A model generated the notes under the pieces. The model saw nothing but the letters and a program-made list of their open reading frames with translations, was not told where the DNA came from and searched no databases. From the NCBI RefSeq assembly GCF_003318275.1, contig NZ_QOCH01000015.1, positions 283,608 through 347,607 on the forward strand: a stretch of DNA of 64,000 nucleotides, in the 5' to 3' direction. Each line of letters begins with the position of its first letter. The stretch's first letter is position 1. Origin of the DNA: Marinobacter sp. F3R11. GTDB taxonomy: Bacteria; Pseudomonadota; Gammaproteobacteria; Pseudomonadales; Oleiphilaceae. Below are positions 62,224 through 64,000 of this stretch, piece by piece. The translations under genes and the position numbers were made by a program.

Positions 62224-63492
62224 TTACTGGTAACCTTCCGGGAATGGATCTGGCTCCATCAGCTCTTCTGTCTCGTAAACCACTTTGTACTGGCCATCAA
62301 GCTGAGCCTGGCCGATGCGGGTCTTGGACCAGAGGTGATGGTTCTCGTGGATACGCACGTAGCCTTCAGGCGCCTTGTCGAACTCAATACCAGCGAACTC
62401 TTCGCGGATCTTGTCAATATCGAAGGAACCTGCCTTTTCAACCGCGGCTTTCCAAAGCCATGGGCCGAGGTAGGCCGCCTGGGTTACGTCGCCGATAACC
62501 ATGTCATCGCCGTAGGCTTTCTTGAACGCCGCAACAAACTCTTTGTTGTTGGGGTTATCAAGGCTCTGGAAGTACTTCATGGACGCGTAGATACCTTCCA
62601 CGTTCTCACCACCTATACCGCGGATTTCGTCCTCGGTTACGGAGATGGTCAGCAGCAGAGGTTTCTCGTCGGTGAAATCCACACCGGCGGCTTTCATCTG
62701 CTTGTAGAAAGCTACGTTGGAGCCGCCCACAACTGATGCGAAGATTACGTCCGGCTTACGGAGCTTGATTTTGTTGATAACCGAGTTGAACTGGGTGTGA
62801 CCTAGTGGGTAGTACTCTTCACCCACCACTTTCAGGCCCAGTTTGTCGATGTGCTTGCGGGCAATCTTGTTGGAGGTACGTGGCCAGATGTAATCCGAAC
62901 CCAGAAGATAGAATGTCTTGGCACCTTTGTTTTCAACTGCCCAGTCGATACTTGCGAGAATCTGCTGGGTGGCTTCCTGACCGGTGTAGACAACGTTGGG
63001 GGACTGTTCCAGACCCTCATAGAAGGTGGGGTAATACAACATACCATTGAACTGCTCGATCACCGGCAGGATGGCTTTACGGGACGCAGAAGTCCAGGCG
63101 CCGAAAATAGCAGCAACATTGTCCTGGCGTAGCAACTTACGGGTTTTTTCAGCAAAAGTTGGCCAGTCACTGGCGCCATCTTCCTGAACAAATTCGATCT
63201 GGCGACCCAGAACGCCGCCGGAAGCGTTAATCTGGTCGATAGCCAGCTTTTCGGCCTGCACTGAGCCGATTTCACTGATGGCCATGGTTCCGGTGATTGA
63301 GTGCAGAATGCCTACCGTGACGGTGTCGTCAGTGACGGCCAGCCCGGTAGTGTTTACCTCAGCCGTGCTTGGTGTAGCCGCGTGCGTCGATGCCGCAAAC
63401 ACGACAGATGCCGCCAGAGTCATCAGACTCTTTCGAAAGCCCAGTCCCTTTCCCGCCGGTCGCCCGATGGCTGTTTTATCTGTGTTATCCAT
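62224..63492 (-). CDS. urtA: Amide/urea ABC transporter substrate-binding protein UrtA, 422 aa
   Basis: It has a signal peptide (about residues 1-38, with FRKSLMTLAASVVFAASTHA near the cut). The mature protein is a type I periplasmic binding fold: VTVGILHSITGTMAISE, FVQEDGASDWPTFAEKTRKLL, AIFGAWTSASRKAILPVIE and YYPTFYEGLEQSPNVVYTGQEATQQ. These are standard UrtA sequences. GAGGAATC precedes ATG 63492; a longer frame from 63558 is not family-like. It is the first gene of the operon, with a regulatory palindrome (site C) 119 bp upstream. Confidence 0.93.
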   Translation of the reverse strand: MDNTDKTAIGRPAGKGLGFRKSLMTLAASVVFAASTHAATPSTAEVNTTGLAVTDDTVTVGILHSITGTMAISEIGSVQAEKLAIDQINASGGVLGRQIEFVQEDGASDWPTFAEKTRKLLRQDNVAAIFGAWTSASRKAILPVIEQFNGMLYYPTFYEGLEQSPNVVYTGQEATQQILASIDWAVENKGAKTFYLLGSDYIWPRTSNKIARKHIDKLGLKVVGEEYYPLGHTQFNSVINKIKLRKPDVIFASVVGGSNVAFYKQMKAAGVDFTDEKPLLLTISVTEDEIRGIGGENVEGIYASMKYFQSLDNPNNKEFVAAFKKAYGDDMVIGDVTQAAYLGPWLWKAAVEKAGSFDIDKIREEFAGIEFDKAPEGYVRIHENHHLWSKTRIGQAQLDGQYKVVYETEELMEPDPFPEGYQ

Positions 63493-63793
63493 AGTGATTC
63501 CTCGCAGTATTTGAAACCCAGTGCCGCTCGTCCTAACGAAAGCAAAGCGCCCACCCAAACAGTCTGCTCAGTCCACTCCCCAGTGCCCATTAGGCAATCG
63601 CCCCAGCGAACTACGTCATTTGACGCATTCCTGATCAGAAACGATCTCGGTAGAAACACACGGGGCTACTTTTTTATTTGTTTTTTGATGGCATTTGACA
63701 GTGGCATGAATCTTGTTGCGGGTTTCAGGTCAGGTGCCAAAACTTCTATTCCGGCCCACAACGGTGCAGGCAAGTACGAAAGGCACAGTTACA
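63493..63793. promoter_or_regulatory. Divergent control region between urtA and the sensor gene
   Basis: These 301 bp separate urtA and the plus-strand gene at 63794. The only clear element is site C (63611-63628). The plus side has a T-rich run (about 63,668-63,690) and TTGACA at 63695-63700, but no convincing partner box was found. Confidence 0.5.
63611..63628. promoter_or_regulatory. CTACGTCA palindrome, site C
   Basis: CTACGTCATTTGACGCAT, the third copy of the motif found at 55951 and 56216. It is 119 bp upstream of the urtA start and 166 bp from the divergent gene at 63794. Confidence 0.6.
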
Positions 63794-64000
63794 ATGACAA
63801 CACGACAGACTATTTTCCGGGTTCGGCGTAACTACAATCAGTGGGTCGCAAACCAGACGCTGGAAGACTATGCCTTGCGCTTTACCGCCAAGAGCGCCCG
63901 GCGCTGGTCAGCTGTCAGGGTCAGTAATACCGCACTCGGTGCCATATCATTCCTGGCTATGGAAGCCATTGGTGGCTCCATAACACTGCACTACGGTTTT
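63794..64000 (+). CDS. Membrane sensor / NCS1-type-domain protein, N-terminal part only (3' end outside window)
   Basis: The ATG at 63794 opens a frame that runs off the window; 69 codons are visible. The start (MTTRQTIFRVRRNYNQWV, then NQTLEDYALRFTAKSARRWS) and the first hydrophobic segment (TALGAISFLAMEAIGGSI) resemble the N-terminus of large sensor proteins. Those have a permease-like (NCS1/cytosine-permease-type) domain followed by histidine kinase domains, and are often divergent from urt or fmd genes. I infer that it senses the transported amide or urea and controls the adjacent operon. Only a fragment is seen, so the kinase domain is not proven. Confidence 0.55.
   Translation, partial: MTTRQTIFRVRRNYNQWVANQTLEDYALRFTAKSARRWSAVRVSNTALGAISFLAMEAIGGSITLHYGF

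Noticed and set aside
54257-63492. Urease or urea amidolyase genes
   Set aside because: None of the ureABC or uca-type motifs were found; the hydrolases here are AmiE and FmdA.
63701-63715. Possible sigma-54 site (TGGCATGAATCTTGT) upstream of the sensor gene
   Set aside because: The -12 element has GT in place of GC and the flanks do not match well, so I do not claim it.

Overview
The window looks like chromosomal DNA of a free-living, probably marine gammaproteobacterium, in the Marinobacter / Pseudomonadales-like range. This is an inference from gene content and protein style: a TIGR02647 protein, DUF2750, an EfpL-type elongation factor, a YbfB-type MFS carrier, a PutA without its repressor domain, an AmiE-AmiB-type amidase pair and a Urt-type ABC transporter. 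No search was run. Coding density is high. No rRNA, tRNA, CRISPR array or insertion sequence was recognised.

Left part, about 1-31,500. This is mostly core metabolism and envelope genes in short units: a partial LysR regulator, an acyl-CoA ligase, an Lrp regulator divergent from an astA plus DUF1338 (2-oxoadipate dioxygenase-like) pair, a solitary AbiTii-like gene, a lipoprotein, a ZIP metal transporter with a GMC oxidoreductase, mtgA with a lipid kinase, a DMT exporter, a DUF1328 protein, a soluble lytic transglycosylase, putA with a divergent Lrp regulator, an MFS carrier, efpL divergent from a RIO kinase, an AaeXAB-like efflux operon, mtfA, a crotonase, a large alpha/beta hydrolase and two thioredoxin-fold genes. 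Three small proteins of 35, 58 and 59 residues have clear ribosome binding sites.

Middle part, about 31,500-43,800. It holds DUF2750 and a very hydrophobic DUF2339 protein. Next comes a branched-chain-type 2-oxoacid dehydrogenase operon (E1 alpha, E1 beta, E2) that runs directly into a Hanks-type protein kinase gene. A methyltransferase and an orphan vgrG follow, with what may be a decayed effector gene behind vgrG.

Accessory catabolic block, about 43,800-54,200. It contains a RidA protein, a DadA-like FAD oxidoreductase and a GlcG/HbpS protein, then a terminator and an AT-rich gap of about 640 bp. After the gap come a tripartite tricarboxylate transporter (TctB, TctA, TctC-type), a class-III aminotransferase, two DUF202 membrane proteins and a LysR regulator. 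This reads as uptake and deamination of an amino- or keto-acid of unknown identity. A TetR regulator, tandem perfect 12-bp palindromes and an AhpD-like gene close the block.

Right part, about 54,200-64,000. This is a short-chain amide utilisation locus on the minus strand, in transcription order: urtABCDE-type ABC transporter, aliphatic amidase amiE, AAA+ protein amiB, formamidase fmdA and zinc-ribbon fmdB. No urease gene is present here, so the transporter probably carries amides or urea for nitrogen. A divergent gene, cut by the window end, looks like the N-terminus of a membrane sensor related to NCS1-type permeases. Three near-identical palindromes (CTACGTCA followed by an inverted half) sit upstream of urtA, of fmdA and of a broken small ORF; they probably bind one regulator. 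A 112-bp imperfect palindrome lies between urtE and amiE.
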